Part shown: in pieces, positions 14,650-21,393 of the stretch
Layout: each line of letters begins with the position of its first letter
How positions within the stretch are numbered: the stretch's first letter is position 1
Source of the DNA: Campylobacterota bacterium
Lineage (GTDB): Bacteria; Campylobacterota; Campylobacteria; Campylobacterales; Sulfurospirillaceae
Direction of reading: 5' to 3'
NCBI GenBank assembly: GCA_009930355.1
Contig: RZYK01000013.1
Coordinates: 1 to 22,479, forward strand
DNA length: 22,479 bases
Notes under the pieces: generated by a model
What the model saw: the letters and a program-made list of their open reading frames with translations, nothing else
Databases searched by the model: none
Told to the model about the DNA's origin: nothing
Program-made: the position numbers and the translations under genes

Positions 14650-15165
14650 ATGGCAAAGATAGGGATATTTTACGCCAGTGCGGGCGGAAACACGACACAG
14701 ATTGCCAGAGCACTTCAAGAGGCATTTGAGGTAGAAGATGAGGCGTGTGTTTTAATGGAAGAAGATTTTGACAGCGCCCAGCAGTTTGAGGATTTTGAGG
14801 TGCTTTTTTTAGGAAGTTCCACATGGGGGCAGGGCGATGTGCATTTTAGTTGGGTCGATGCTCTGTTGGAAATTGGCTCTGAAAATCTCTCTTTTGAGGG
14901 CAAAACCGTGGCATTTTTTGGTGCGGGCGATAGCAAAACGCATGGGGAACATTTTTGTTCTGCTTTGGGAAAATTGTACGAGGTATTTGCCAAACGAGGC
15001 GCAAAGGTTGTGGGTTTTACCGATGCGTGTGCGTATACCTATGTGGCAAGTCTAGCCCTTAAAGATGGAAAATTTTGTGGTTTAGCCATTGATCATATCA
15101 ATGAAAGTCAGAAGAGCCGTGAGCGAATTGAGAACTGGATAGCACAGTTAAAAGAAGAGGTATAA
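14650..15165 (+). CDS. nifF: Flavodoxin, nitrogenase electron donor
   Basis: This 171-residue flavodoxin carries FMN as a one-electron carrier to nitrogenase reductase. The phosphate loop is FYASAGGNTTQIA (residues 7-19), the second FMN loop is SSTWGQGDV, and the third is GAGDSKTHGEHFCSALG. These are the long-chain positions, and the length is that of long-chain flavodoxins such as NifF. Its place inside the nif operon, 4 bases after the DUF269 gene, supports the NifF name over a housekeeping FldA. Iron limitation would favour it over the ferredoxins in the same cluster. No AT-rich shift or palindrome copy is present. Confidence 0.9.
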   Translation: MAKIGIFYASAGGNTTQIARALQEAFEVEDEACVLMEEDFDSAQQFEDFEVLFLGSSTWGQGDVHFSWVDALLEIGSENLSFEGKTVAFFGAGDSKTHGEHFCSALGKLYEVFAKRGAKVVGFTDACAYTYVASLALKDGKFCGLAIDHINESQKSRERIENWIAQLKEEV

Positions 15166-15174
15166 GGGGTTAGG

Positions 15175-15507
15175 ATGAAAACGCTTGAGGAGTTTTATGC
15201 GCTTAGAAGTGCTGAGGAGTATTTTGATTTTTTTGGTATTGCGTATGAAAAGCATGTGGTGGAGACAAAGCGTTTACACATTATGAGAGCGTATGGACTC
15301 CTTCTTCACAAGGGCTTTGAGAGGTTTGATGGCGATGAAACGTACCTGATGGATTTTTGTAAATTTGCACTCATTAAGGTCTATAAAGAGTATGAAAAGG
15401 GGCATATACCCAGTGCGGCAGAGGTATGGGGGATGCTTGAAAATGGCAAAGCCAAAGGATGCCTAGCGTGTGCAATCTCTTTGCAAGGAGGAAGCTGTGG
15501 ATGCTGA
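15175..15507 (+). CDS. nifW: NifW, nitrogenase-stabilising/protective protein
   Basis: NifW associates with the MoFe protein and is thought to protect or mature it under oxygen stress. The 110 residues match the small NifW family: EEFYALRSAEEYFDFFGIAYE at the N-terminus, then RLHIMRAYGLLL, and a helical YLMDFCKFALIKVYKEYEKG. The C-terminal tail is unusual, with four cysteines in two close pairs (C96 and C99, C108 and C110). That tail is encoded by the stretch containing the nifZ ribosome binding site, and the ends overlap nifZ by 11 bases. The tail may be a by-product of the overlap or a small metal or disulphide site; which is unknown. Confidence 0.88.
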   Translation: MKTLEEFYALRSAEEYFDFFGIAYEKHVVETKRLHIMRAYGLLLHKGFERFDGDETYLMDFCKFALIKVYKEYEKGHIPSAAEVWGMLENGKAKGCLACAISLQGGSCGC

Positions 15508-15859
15508 GGTGGTGTTGCATAACAGTGTGATAGCAAAGCTCTCAGGCAAAGATGCAGAGAAAGCTAAGTTTTTTCTAGGGCAAAAAGTGAAGCTCTTAGA
15601 AGATGTTAAAAACGATGGAACCTATCCTTATTTGCCCATAGGCGAGGTGATGATAGCAAAAAATTCCGTGGGATACATACGCTCCATAGGGGAGTTTTTG
15701 CAGGTGATTCGTGTCTACGAGGTGCATTTTTTAGAGGCAAGTTCAGCCATAGAAATCATTGGGTGCAGGGAGCATGAGCTTGAAGCGCTTGAGCCTTACC
15801 GTGATTTGGAGGCGGAAGAGTGTGAATGGATGATGCATTATGCAAAAAGAAGGTCGTAA
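15497..15859 (+). CDS. nifZ: NifZ, P-cluster maturation protein
   Basis: NifZ takes part in forming the second P-cluster of the MoFe protein. The 120 residues contain the compact beta domain of the family: FFLGQKVKLLEDVKNDGTYPYLPIGE, then GYIRSIGEFLQVIRVYEVHFLE, a pattern close to NifZ's G-x-x-V-x-x-x-x-VRNDGT...VG and YxVxF core. The open frame extends to a GTG at 15470, but the GTG at 15497 has AAGGAGG five bases ahead, so I chose it. It overlaps nifW by 11 bases, so translation is coupled. The C-terminus (LEAEECEWMMHYAKRRS) is acidic and variable, as is usual. Confidence 0.86.
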   Translation: MDAEVVLHNSVIAKLSGKDAEKAKFFLGQKVKLLEDVKNDGTYPYLPIGEVMIAKNSVGYIRSIGEFLQVIRVYEVHFLEASSAIEIIGCREHELEALEPYRDLEAEECEWMMHYAKRRS

Positions 15860-15882
15860 AAATCTTATAAAGGAGGAGTGTT

Positions 15883-16221
15883 GTGGCAAAAGTAATCTTT
15901 ATGCATTTTGATAAAGAAAAAGATGGCATTTATGATGCCAAAATTGGTGAACCTGTGGTGCGTTTAGCAAAAGAGAAGGGGATTCCTATTGCGTTTGAGA
16001 GCAAAGACTATGCAAACTGCTTAGTCAGTGTGGAACATATTAGCGATGAAGAGCCGACCAGTTACATGGAAGACGAAGAGCTCGATTTGTTGGTGAAATT
16101 GGGGGCTATTTCTCAAGAAGATGCGGATATCTGTCAGCAGTTTACGATAAGCCCTAAGATTCGCATTGCTTCCATGATGATGATTAAGGGTGATGTCTTA
16201 ATCAAACCATTTAAAAAGTAG
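15883..16221 (+). CDS. Ferredoxin-fold protein lacking most 2Fe-2S ligands
   Basis: The 112 residues follow the plant-type ferredoxin layout: an N-terminal beta hairpin, AKEKGIPIAFESKDYANCLVSV in the cluster-loop position, a helix, and RIASMMMIKGDVLIKPF at the end. Compared with the real ferredoxin next door (C38, C43, C46, C84), the corresponding residues here are F38, Y43, C46 and S97. So three of four ligands are missing, and a normal 2Fe-2S cluster cannot form. The frame is intact, with a strong AAGGAGGAG site before its GTG, and placed in the nif operon after nifZ, so it is probably expressed. It may bind a partner or a cofactor as a ferredoxin-shaped adapter; that is a guess. Similar degenerate ferredoxins beside nifZ would be worth searching for. 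Confidence 0.7.
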   Translation: MAKVIFMHFDKEKDGIYDAKIGEPVVRLAKEKGIPIAFESKDYANCLVSVEHISDEEPTSYMEDEELDLLVKLGAISQEDADICQQFTISPKIRIASMMMIKGDVLIKPFKK

Positions 16222-16315
16222 AAGCACTAGCGGAGCGTGGGCTCTCTGCCGAAGAGAACTTAGCGTTAGCGTAGCTTTTAGAGCGTGTTAAAAAAGTAAA
16301 TAAAAAAAGGAGAAT
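16222..16315. repeat. GC-richer intergenic stretch with repeated TAGCG units
   Basis: The 94 bases between the two ferredoxin genes are GC-richer than usual spacers at their start and repeat short units: CTAGCG, GAGCG, TTAGCG twice, TAGC and TAGAGCG. CTCT-N9-AGAG can form a loop with imperfect flanks (16240-16256). A short frame reads through 16220-16273 (E-A-L-A-E-R...) without a start. I cannot assign a function; a degenerate palindromic element or attenuator is possible. An AAGGAG site for the ferredoxin closes the stretch. Confidence 0.35.
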
Positions 16316-16615
16316 ATGATGACAACACGTGTTGAAATTATTAACGATTTTTTAGCGATCAATGTCAAACCAGGGGCAACCATTCAAGATGTTGTCGAAG
16401 CCAGCGGAAGTGCGCTTCCTTTTGGGTGCCGTGATGGGCAGTGCGGTACCTGTGTGGTGGAGATCGTTCAGGGCATGGAGTTTTTATCGCCTAAAAATGC
16501 CAAGGAGCTTAAAGTGCTCAAAGAGATTTGTGTGGGAACTTGCTCAGACAAGGCTCGCCTTGCATGTCAGATGAAAATCGAAAAACCCAATGGTGTTGTG
16601 AGAATCAAGTACTAA
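16316..16615 (+). CDS. Plant-type 2Fe-2S ferredoxin
   Basis: The 99 residues have the complete ligand set, with C38, C43 and C46 in FGCRDGQCGTCVVEI and C84 in RLACQM. It would carry one electron per cluster in the cytoplasm. Such 2Fe-2S ferredoxins recur in nif clusters, where they are linked to cluster assembly or nitrogenase protection (Shethna-like roles), but its own role here is not proven. Two consecutive ATG codons (16316 and 16319) are possible starts; the second sits at a better distance from AAGGAG. The spacer before it is unusually repetitive, so expression may be partly separate from the upstream operon. It is followed by 62 bases before rpoN. Confidence 0.9.
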   Translation: MMTTRVEIINDFLAINVKPGATIQDVVEASGSALPFGCRDGQCGTCVVEIVQGMEFLSPKNAKELKVLKEICVGTCSDKARLACQMKIEKPNGVVRIKY

Positions 16616-16677
16616 TTGTCTAAAAAATAGGCAATCATTATGTCTAAATATAGAGCATATTGGGGCATAATGGTTGC

Positions 16678-17904
16678 ATGAGAAGTATCAACCTAGAATT
16701 CAAACAGAAGCAGAGTTTAAACCTCTCGCTCAAACTTTGGCTCCCACTGTTACAACTTCCTCTTCAAGAGTTGAGCAATCACCTTGAAACACTTTCGTAT
16801 GAAAATCCTTTTTTGGAAGTGAAACGACCTTATGAGAGTACGGTAACCTCAAGCCATGGGTTAGTCGAAGAGTTGGTACTAAGCCATGAGTCCTTGCATG
16901 AAAAAATCATGGAGCAGATTGTTCCACCGCTTTTTCCCACACCCATTTCGCAAAAAGTAGCACACGAAATACTCTGCGACATTAACGAAGAGGGCTATTT
17001 TGATGGTGATATCGAGCAAATCGCCCTTACATGTCATGTTTATCAAGAGTACGTTGAGCGCATTAGAGCTCGTTTTTCAAAGCTAGAGCCGTATGGTGTG
17101 GGTGCACGCAATAGCCATGAATCTTTGGTTTTTCAGCTTGATGCCCTAAGCGATGCCATCGATGATGAGCTTTACCATTTGGTGCTTAAAATGATAGAAC
17201 AGATGGCAAGCGTTCATAAATTCTCCACGCATGGGCGTTTTGAAGAGGCAAAAGCCATTTTAAAAAAGTTCTCCAATCCACCCGCATTAGAGTTTCAAGC
17301 GACACCTAGGCAGATTATTCCTGATTTTTATGTGGATGTAGAGGATGACATACGCCTTCGTGCGAACAATGACTATTATCCTGATGTACTCATTAGCGAG
17401 CCTTTTTCAAGTAAAAATGAGAGCGTCAAAGAGAAGCTCAAAGAGGCACGTGACATTGTCAATCTCTTAGAACTTCGTAAAAGTACCCTTTATAAAATTG
17501 TGCTCATCATTGTCGAAAAGCAACTCTCCTTTTTTGTGGGCGGGGAGTTAAAACCTCTCAATATGGCGCATTTAGCCGATGAGCTTTCCTTTGCAGAATC
17601 GACTATTTCACGAGCTATTTCAAACAAATACATTGAGTCGAAACAGGGTGTCTTTGCCTTAAAATCATTTTTTACGAATGCCGTTTCGACCAAAGAACTC
17701 TCCTCTTCAGAGATTAAAAATTTCATTAATCAGCAAATTGAGTATGAGGAAAAAAGCGAACCTCTTACGGATGATGAACTTTTAGAGCGCATAGAGAAGC
17801 GTTTTAGCATTAAAATGGTCAGACGTACCATCACGAAGTATCGAAAACTCATGAACGTCGCTTCCTCTAAGGAGCGTAAAAAAATTTATAAGGTGCAAGC
17901 ATGA
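16678..17904 (+). CDS. rpoN: RNA polymerase sigma-54 factor RpoN
   Basis: RpoN directs polymerase to -24/-12 promoters and needs an ATP-driven activator such as NifA. The 408 residues begin with the glutamine- and leucine-rich region I (EFKQKQSLNLSLKLWLPLLQL), then the core-binding domain and the C-terminal HTH. The sequence ends with the RpoN box VRRTITKYRK (residues 381-390), which reads the -24 element. I chose the ATG at 16678 over an upstream TTG, because MRSINLEFKQKQ is the normal start; no clear Shine-Dalgarno sequence precedes it. Campylobacterota normally have one rpoN for flagella, so this copy inside the nif cluster may be a dedicated second one. It overlaps nifQ by four bases (ATGA). 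One near-palindrome (17027) lies inside. Confidence 0.95.
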   Translation: MRSINLEFKQKQSLNLSLKLWLPLLQLPLQELSNHLETLSYENPFLEVKRPYESTVTSSHGLVEELVLSHESLHEKIMEQIVPPLFPTPISQKVAHEILCDINEEGYFDGDIEQIALTCHVYQEYVERIRARFSKLEPYGVGARNSHESLVFQLDALSDAIDDELYHLVLKMIEQMASVHKFSTHGRFEEAKAILKKFSNPPALEFQATPRQIIPDFYVDVEDDIRLRANNDYYPDVLISEPFSSKNESVKEKLKEARDIVNLLELRKSTLYKIVLIIVEKQLSFFVGGELKPLNMAHLADELSFAESTISRAISNKYIESKQGVFALKSFFTNAVSTKELSSSEIKNFINQQIEYEEKSEPLTDDELLERIEKRFSIKMVRRTITKYRKLMNVASSKERKKIYKVQA

Positions 17905-18230
17905 AAACAGAAATGACACTCGAAATGATAGAACGTGAAGTGACACTTTTTTTACAATACTACGCAAAAAATAGCTACTCCAAATACGTCATAGCCCCAC
18001 ACGTTGCGGCGATGTCACTCAAAGAGCATCATCTGTATGAAGATTTGGGATTTAAAAATCGTGTGCAGATGGGGCGATACATGAAGTGCCATTTTCCAAA
18101 ACTCGCAGAGCAAAAACCTTTGGATAAATTGTGGAAAAAATTTATCTACGATTCCATTGGAAAAGTAGCCCCCGCATGTTTTACATGTAAAGATAATATC
18201 AACTGCTTTGCGTGCGCATTGGCGGGGTAA
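17901..18230 (+). CDS. nifQ: NifQ-like molybdenum donor protein, short form
   Basis: NifQ carries an iron-molybdenum-sulfur cluster and supplies molybdenum to the NifEN scaffold. The 109 residues match its C-terminal half: LGFKNRVQMGRYMKCHFPKLAE, WKKFIYDSIG, then the cysteine motif CFTCKDNINCFAC (C93, C96, C102, C105). The usual NifQ motif is Cx4Cx2Cx5C. Here the pattern is Cx2Cx5Cx2C, so the first cysteine seems replaced and an extra one follows, with C63 also nearby. The protein is shorter than the usual NifQ of roughly 170-190 residues. A TTACATGTAA copy (18181-18190) supplies the codon for C96. It overlaps rpoN, so the two are co-translated, linking the sigma factor and molybdenum supply. 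Confidence 0.83.
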   Translation: MKTEMTLEMIEREVTLFLQYYAKNSYSKYVIAPHVAAMSLKEHHLYEDLGFKNRVQMGRYMKCHFPKLAEQKPLDKLWKKFIYDSIGKVAPACFTCKDNINCFACALAG

Positions 18231-18247
18231 TTGTTTTACTTTCCTTG

Positions 18248-18256
18248 TGTTAAAAT
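18248..18256 (+). promoter_or_regulatory. Extended -10 promoter of the second restriction gene
   Basis: TGTTAAAAT is a TG-N-TAAAAT extended -10, nearly the same as at 1614-1622 before the other restriction gene. The leader contains a TTACATGTAA copy (18264-18273) and AAAGGTAG before a TTG start. Confidence 0.5.
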
Positions 18257-18291
18257 ATCTACTTTACATGTAATAAAGAAAGGTAGTTATT

Positions 18292-21200
18292 TTGGCACTT
18301 TTTCAAAAATCCGTATTAAACACATTTTCACAAGATGAAAGCAAAGTCGCTCTAAGATGGGCAGAGTATCAGAAGTTTTTAGCCAAAGTCGATGCCATCA
18401 AAGGTTTCAAAGAAGAGGAGTACCAAGATGGTTTTTTCAAAGATATCTTTGAAAATTGCTTAGGCTATACACTCAAAACCAGCAATCCTAGCAACTTCAA
18501 CTTAGAGCGAGAAAAGAAAAACGAAACGGACTCTAAAAAAGCCGATGGTGTCATCTATGTCGGTGGCGAAGTCATCGGCGTGGTCGAACTCAAAGACCAA
18601 AAAACAAAACAACTTGATGCCATCGAAGCCCAAGCGTTTAACTACCACAACTCACACTCCAATTCAAAGTATGTCATTATCTCCAACTTTGATGAGCTTC
18701 GTTTTTACATCGACAAAAAAACCGCTTATGAAAAATTTAATCTTTTTACTTTGAGTTACGAAGAGTTTAAAAAGCTTCATTTGTTGCTAAGTTACGAGAA
18801 CATTAAAGAGAACATTCCTCAAAAACTCAAAGACAAATCCACCAATTTTGAGCAAACCATCTCCAAAGAACTCTACAAAGACTTTACCCTTTTTAGAACG
18901 CAACTTTTTAATAACATCGTCCAAAACAACCCTGAAAAAGATGCTTCTTTGTTGCTTCGCCTTAGCCAAAAACTGTGTGACCGCATCGTTTTCATTCTCT
19001 TTGCAGAAGATAGAGGACTGCTTCGCCAAAATACCATCAAAGAAATCCGTACACGTCACCAAGAAGATGGTTTTGGTGACAGAAGTATGTATGATTATTA
19101 TCAACTTTATTTCAATGCCATTAACAACGGCAATGAAAGGCTCTCTATCCCCAAGTACAACGGCGGACTTTTCGCCACCGATGAACTGCTCGATAGCCTC
19201 AAAATAGACGATGTCTGCCTCAATGAAAACGCCCAAAACTTAAGCAACTACGACTTTGTAAGCGACATCTCGGTGAACATACTCGGGCACATCTTCGAGC
19301 AAAGTCTAAGCGACCTTGAAGAGCTAAACGCCTCCATCAACAACATCACATTTGACAAGAAAAACTCCAAACGAAAAAAAGACGGTGTCTTCTACACTCC
19401 CGAATACATCACCCGCTACATCGTAGAAAACACACTAGGAAAACTCTGCGAAGAGCAAAAAGAAGCTTTACATGTAAAGAATGTTGAGCCTCCCAAAAAC
19501 AGTAAAAAGCCCACCAAAGAAGAGGCACAAACTAAAGAAAATTTAGAACATTATAAAAATTGGCTCTTACATGTAAAGATACTCGACCCAGCGTGCGGAA
19601 GTGGCGCATTTCTCAACCAAGCGTTAGAATACCTCATAAAAGAACACAAAGAACTCCAAGAAAAACTCGTCATCATGGGCGACATCACCGCCTACTACGA
19701 GATAGAAGCTTCCATCTTAGAAAACAACCTCTACGGCGTGGACATCAACGAAGACGCAGTGGAAATCGCACGGCTTTCTTTGTGGCTTCGCACAGCACAA
19801 AAGGGAAGAGCACTGGCAAATTTGAGCGATAAAATCAAATGTGCTAATTCGCTTTTGGAAATGCCATTTGAGGAAAATAGTTTTGATGTGGTGATTGGTA
19901 ATCCGCCGTATGTGAGAGTGCAAGGACTTAAAAGTAACTACGAAGATGAAGCCAAACTTTACGAAGCAAAATACCAAAGTGCCACGGGTAATTACGATAT
20001 TTACGCACTTTTTTTAGAGATGAGTTTTGGCATGTTAAAACCAACAGGAAAACTAAGCTACATTTTGCCTCACAAATTTCTCATTTCAGACTTTGGAAGT
20101 GGACTAAGAGGCTTTTTGGCTGAGAACAAAGCCGTAGAAAGTCTGCTTCATTTTGGGAGTGAGATGGTTTTTGAAGAAGCATCAACGTACACCTGCATCG
20201 TTACACTTTCTCACGATAACAAACACCTAAAATTTAAATCTATCAGCCCAAAAGATATTTTTGATGAATTTATCTATGACTCCACAAGCTATGAAAAACT
20301 AGGTAGTGGTAAATGGAATCTCTCAAACAATGATATTTCAAAGGTATTAGAGAAAATTAAAGAACAACCTTTACAAGTTAAAGATGTATTTGCAAAAATA
20401 TTTACAGGGATTCAAACAAGTGCCGATGAAATTTATCTACTTTTGCAAACTAAAGAGGGGCTTTACTCAAAAGCACTGGATTGTATCGTAGAAGTTGAAA
20501 GTGGACTTTTAAAACCAATGCTCAAAGGCGAAGATATTAGCAGATATAAAAATCTGCAAAATAGATATTTTGTGATTTTTCCCTATATCATTGAAAATGC
20601 AAAAGCAAAACCAATGAGTGAAGCATACATTCAAGAGCATTTTCCAAATGGATACGCCTATCTCAAAGCAAATGAGGCGTTTTTAAGAGGACGAGAAAAA
20701 GGAAAAATGGACAAAGATGGATGGTTTTTGTATATTTATCCAAAGAGTCTAGCAGAGTTTGAACAGCCAAAAATAATAACTTCTTATATGGGTATTTTTT
20801 CTAATTTATCTTTTGACAATGGCACTTTGTATCATAATACAAAGTGCTATAGTTTTATAAAAGGAAGTCATGTTCAAGAAGATTATAAATTTTATCTAGC
20901 TATTTTAAATTCATCTTTGTTCTGGTTTTTCATTCAAAATACAAGTACAGAGTTTAGGGGTGGATATTTTACTTTTAGTACAAAACAAGTTGAACCTTTT
21001 CCACTTCCAAAACTTGAAAACCTAGAACAACAAGCGCTATTTATCGAAAAAGCAGACTTAATGCTTGAACTAAACCGTCAACTCCAAAGCACAAAACAAG
21101 CCTTTTTAACAGAGCTAAATTTAGAAAAAATCCCACAAAAACTACAAAATTTTGAAGCACTAGACTTTGAAGAGTTTGTCAAAGAATACACAAAAGCCAA

Positions 21201-21393
21201 AAAGATAAAATTTGCCGATAAACTCGAAGAACGCACTTTCAAACAACAATGGCAGAGCCTCTTTGAAAACGATAAAACCCTTACATGTAAACTCAAAACA
21301 CAGATACGAACAACCGATAAAGAGATAGACAAAATGGTCTATGAGCTTTATGGTTTAAGTAATGATGAGATAAAGATAGTGGAAGGACAATAA
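18292..21393 (+). CDS. Type IIG restriction-methyltransferase (Eco57I-like)
   Basis: This 1033-residue bifunctional enzyme has a PD-(D/E)xK nuclease at residues about 80-105 (D85, E99, K101 in KADGVIYV...VVELKD). A long helical linker precedes the N6-adenine methyltransferase, with motif I DPACGSG at 432-438 and the catalytic NPPY at 537-540 (VIGNPPYVRVQG). The C-terminal third (from about 640) is the TaqI-type specificity domain, ending in the PLPKL segment and a coiled helix. It would methylate one strand and cut a fixed distance from its site. The start is a TTG with AAAGGTAG in front, as no suitable ATG exists nearby. Two palindromes lie in the linker just before motif I (19468, 19567) and one near the C-terminus (21281). 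The region 20260-21000 is more AT-rich, as in the other enzyme. It overlaps the next gene by one base. Confidence 0.93.
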   Translation: MALFQKSVLNTFSQDESKVALRWAEYQKFLAKVDAIKGFKEEEYQDGFFKDIFENCLGYTLKTSNPSNFNLEREKKNETDSKKADGVIYVGGEVIGVVELKDQKTKQLDAIEAQAFNYHNSHSNSKYVIISNFDELRFYIDKKTAYEKFNLFTLSYEEFKKLHLLLSYENIKENIPQKLKDKSTNFEQTISKELYKDFTLFRTQLFNNIVQNNPEKDASLLLRLSQKLCDRIVFILFAEDRGLLRQNTIKEIRTRHQEDGFGDRSMYDYYQLYFNAINNGNERLSIPKYNGGLFATDELLDSLKIDDVCLNENAQNLSNYDFVSDISVNILGHIFEQSLSDLEELNASINNITFDKKNSKRKKDGVFYTPEYITRYIVENTLGKLCEEQKEALHVKNVEPPKNSKKPTKEEAQTKENLEHYKNWLLHVKILDPACGSGAFLNQALEYLIKEHKELQEKLVIMGDITAYYEIEASILENNLYGVDINEDAVEIARLSLWLRTAQKGRALANLSDKIKCANSLLEMPFEENSFDVVIGNPPYVRVQGLKSNYEDEAKLYEAKYQSATGNYDIYALFLEMSFGMLKPTGKLSYILPHKFLISDFGSGLRGFLAENKAVESLLHFGSEMVFEEASTYTCIVTLSHDNKHLKFKSISPKDIFDEFIYDSTSYEKLGSGKWNLSNNDISKVLEKIKEQPLQVKDVFAKIFTGIQTSADEIYLLLQTKEGLYSKALDCIVEVESGLLKPMLKGEDISRYKNLQNRYFVIFPYIIENAKAKPMSEAYIQEHFPNGYAYLKANEAFLRGREKGKMDKDGWFLYIYPKSLAEFEQPKIITSYMGIFSNLSFDNGTLYHNTKCYSFIKGSHVQEDYKFYLAILNSSLFWFFIQNTSTEFRGGYFTFSTKQVEPFPLPKLENLEQQALFIEKADLMLELNRQLQSTKQAFLTELNLEKIPQKLQNFEALDFEEFVKEYTKAKKIKFADKLEERTFKQQWQSLFENDKTLTCKLKTQIRTTDKEIDKMVYELYGLSNDEIKIVEGQ

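Larger units (their letters stand above)
761..21290. repeat. Dispersed palindrome TTACATGTAA, 17 perfect copies
   Basis: Perfect copies start at 761, 1468, 3583, 4117, 8113, 9062, 9501, 9852, 10068, 11620, 12619, 12640, 18181, 18264, 19468, 19567 and 21281. Ten of them extend to the 12-base TTTACATGTAAA. A one-mismatch copy is at 17027. Twelve lie inside genes: eight read as TCK/TCN and four as LHV. None falls in the third frame, which would bring a stop. Five are intergenic. A random 10-base word would be expected far less than once in this length. There are no copies at 4127-8112, 10078-11619 or after 21290. Confidence 0.95.

Noticed and set aside
16664..16677. GG-N10-GC overlapping the rpoN start as a sigma-54 promoter
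   Set aside because: The spacing is right, but the match to the GGAAC-type consensus is poor and the predicted start would fall inside rpoN after its ATG. Autoregulatory binding is possible but unsupported.
17027..17036. TTACATGTCA in rpoN as another palindrome copy
   Set aside because: It has one mismatch that breaks the palindrome, so it is not counted among the 17.
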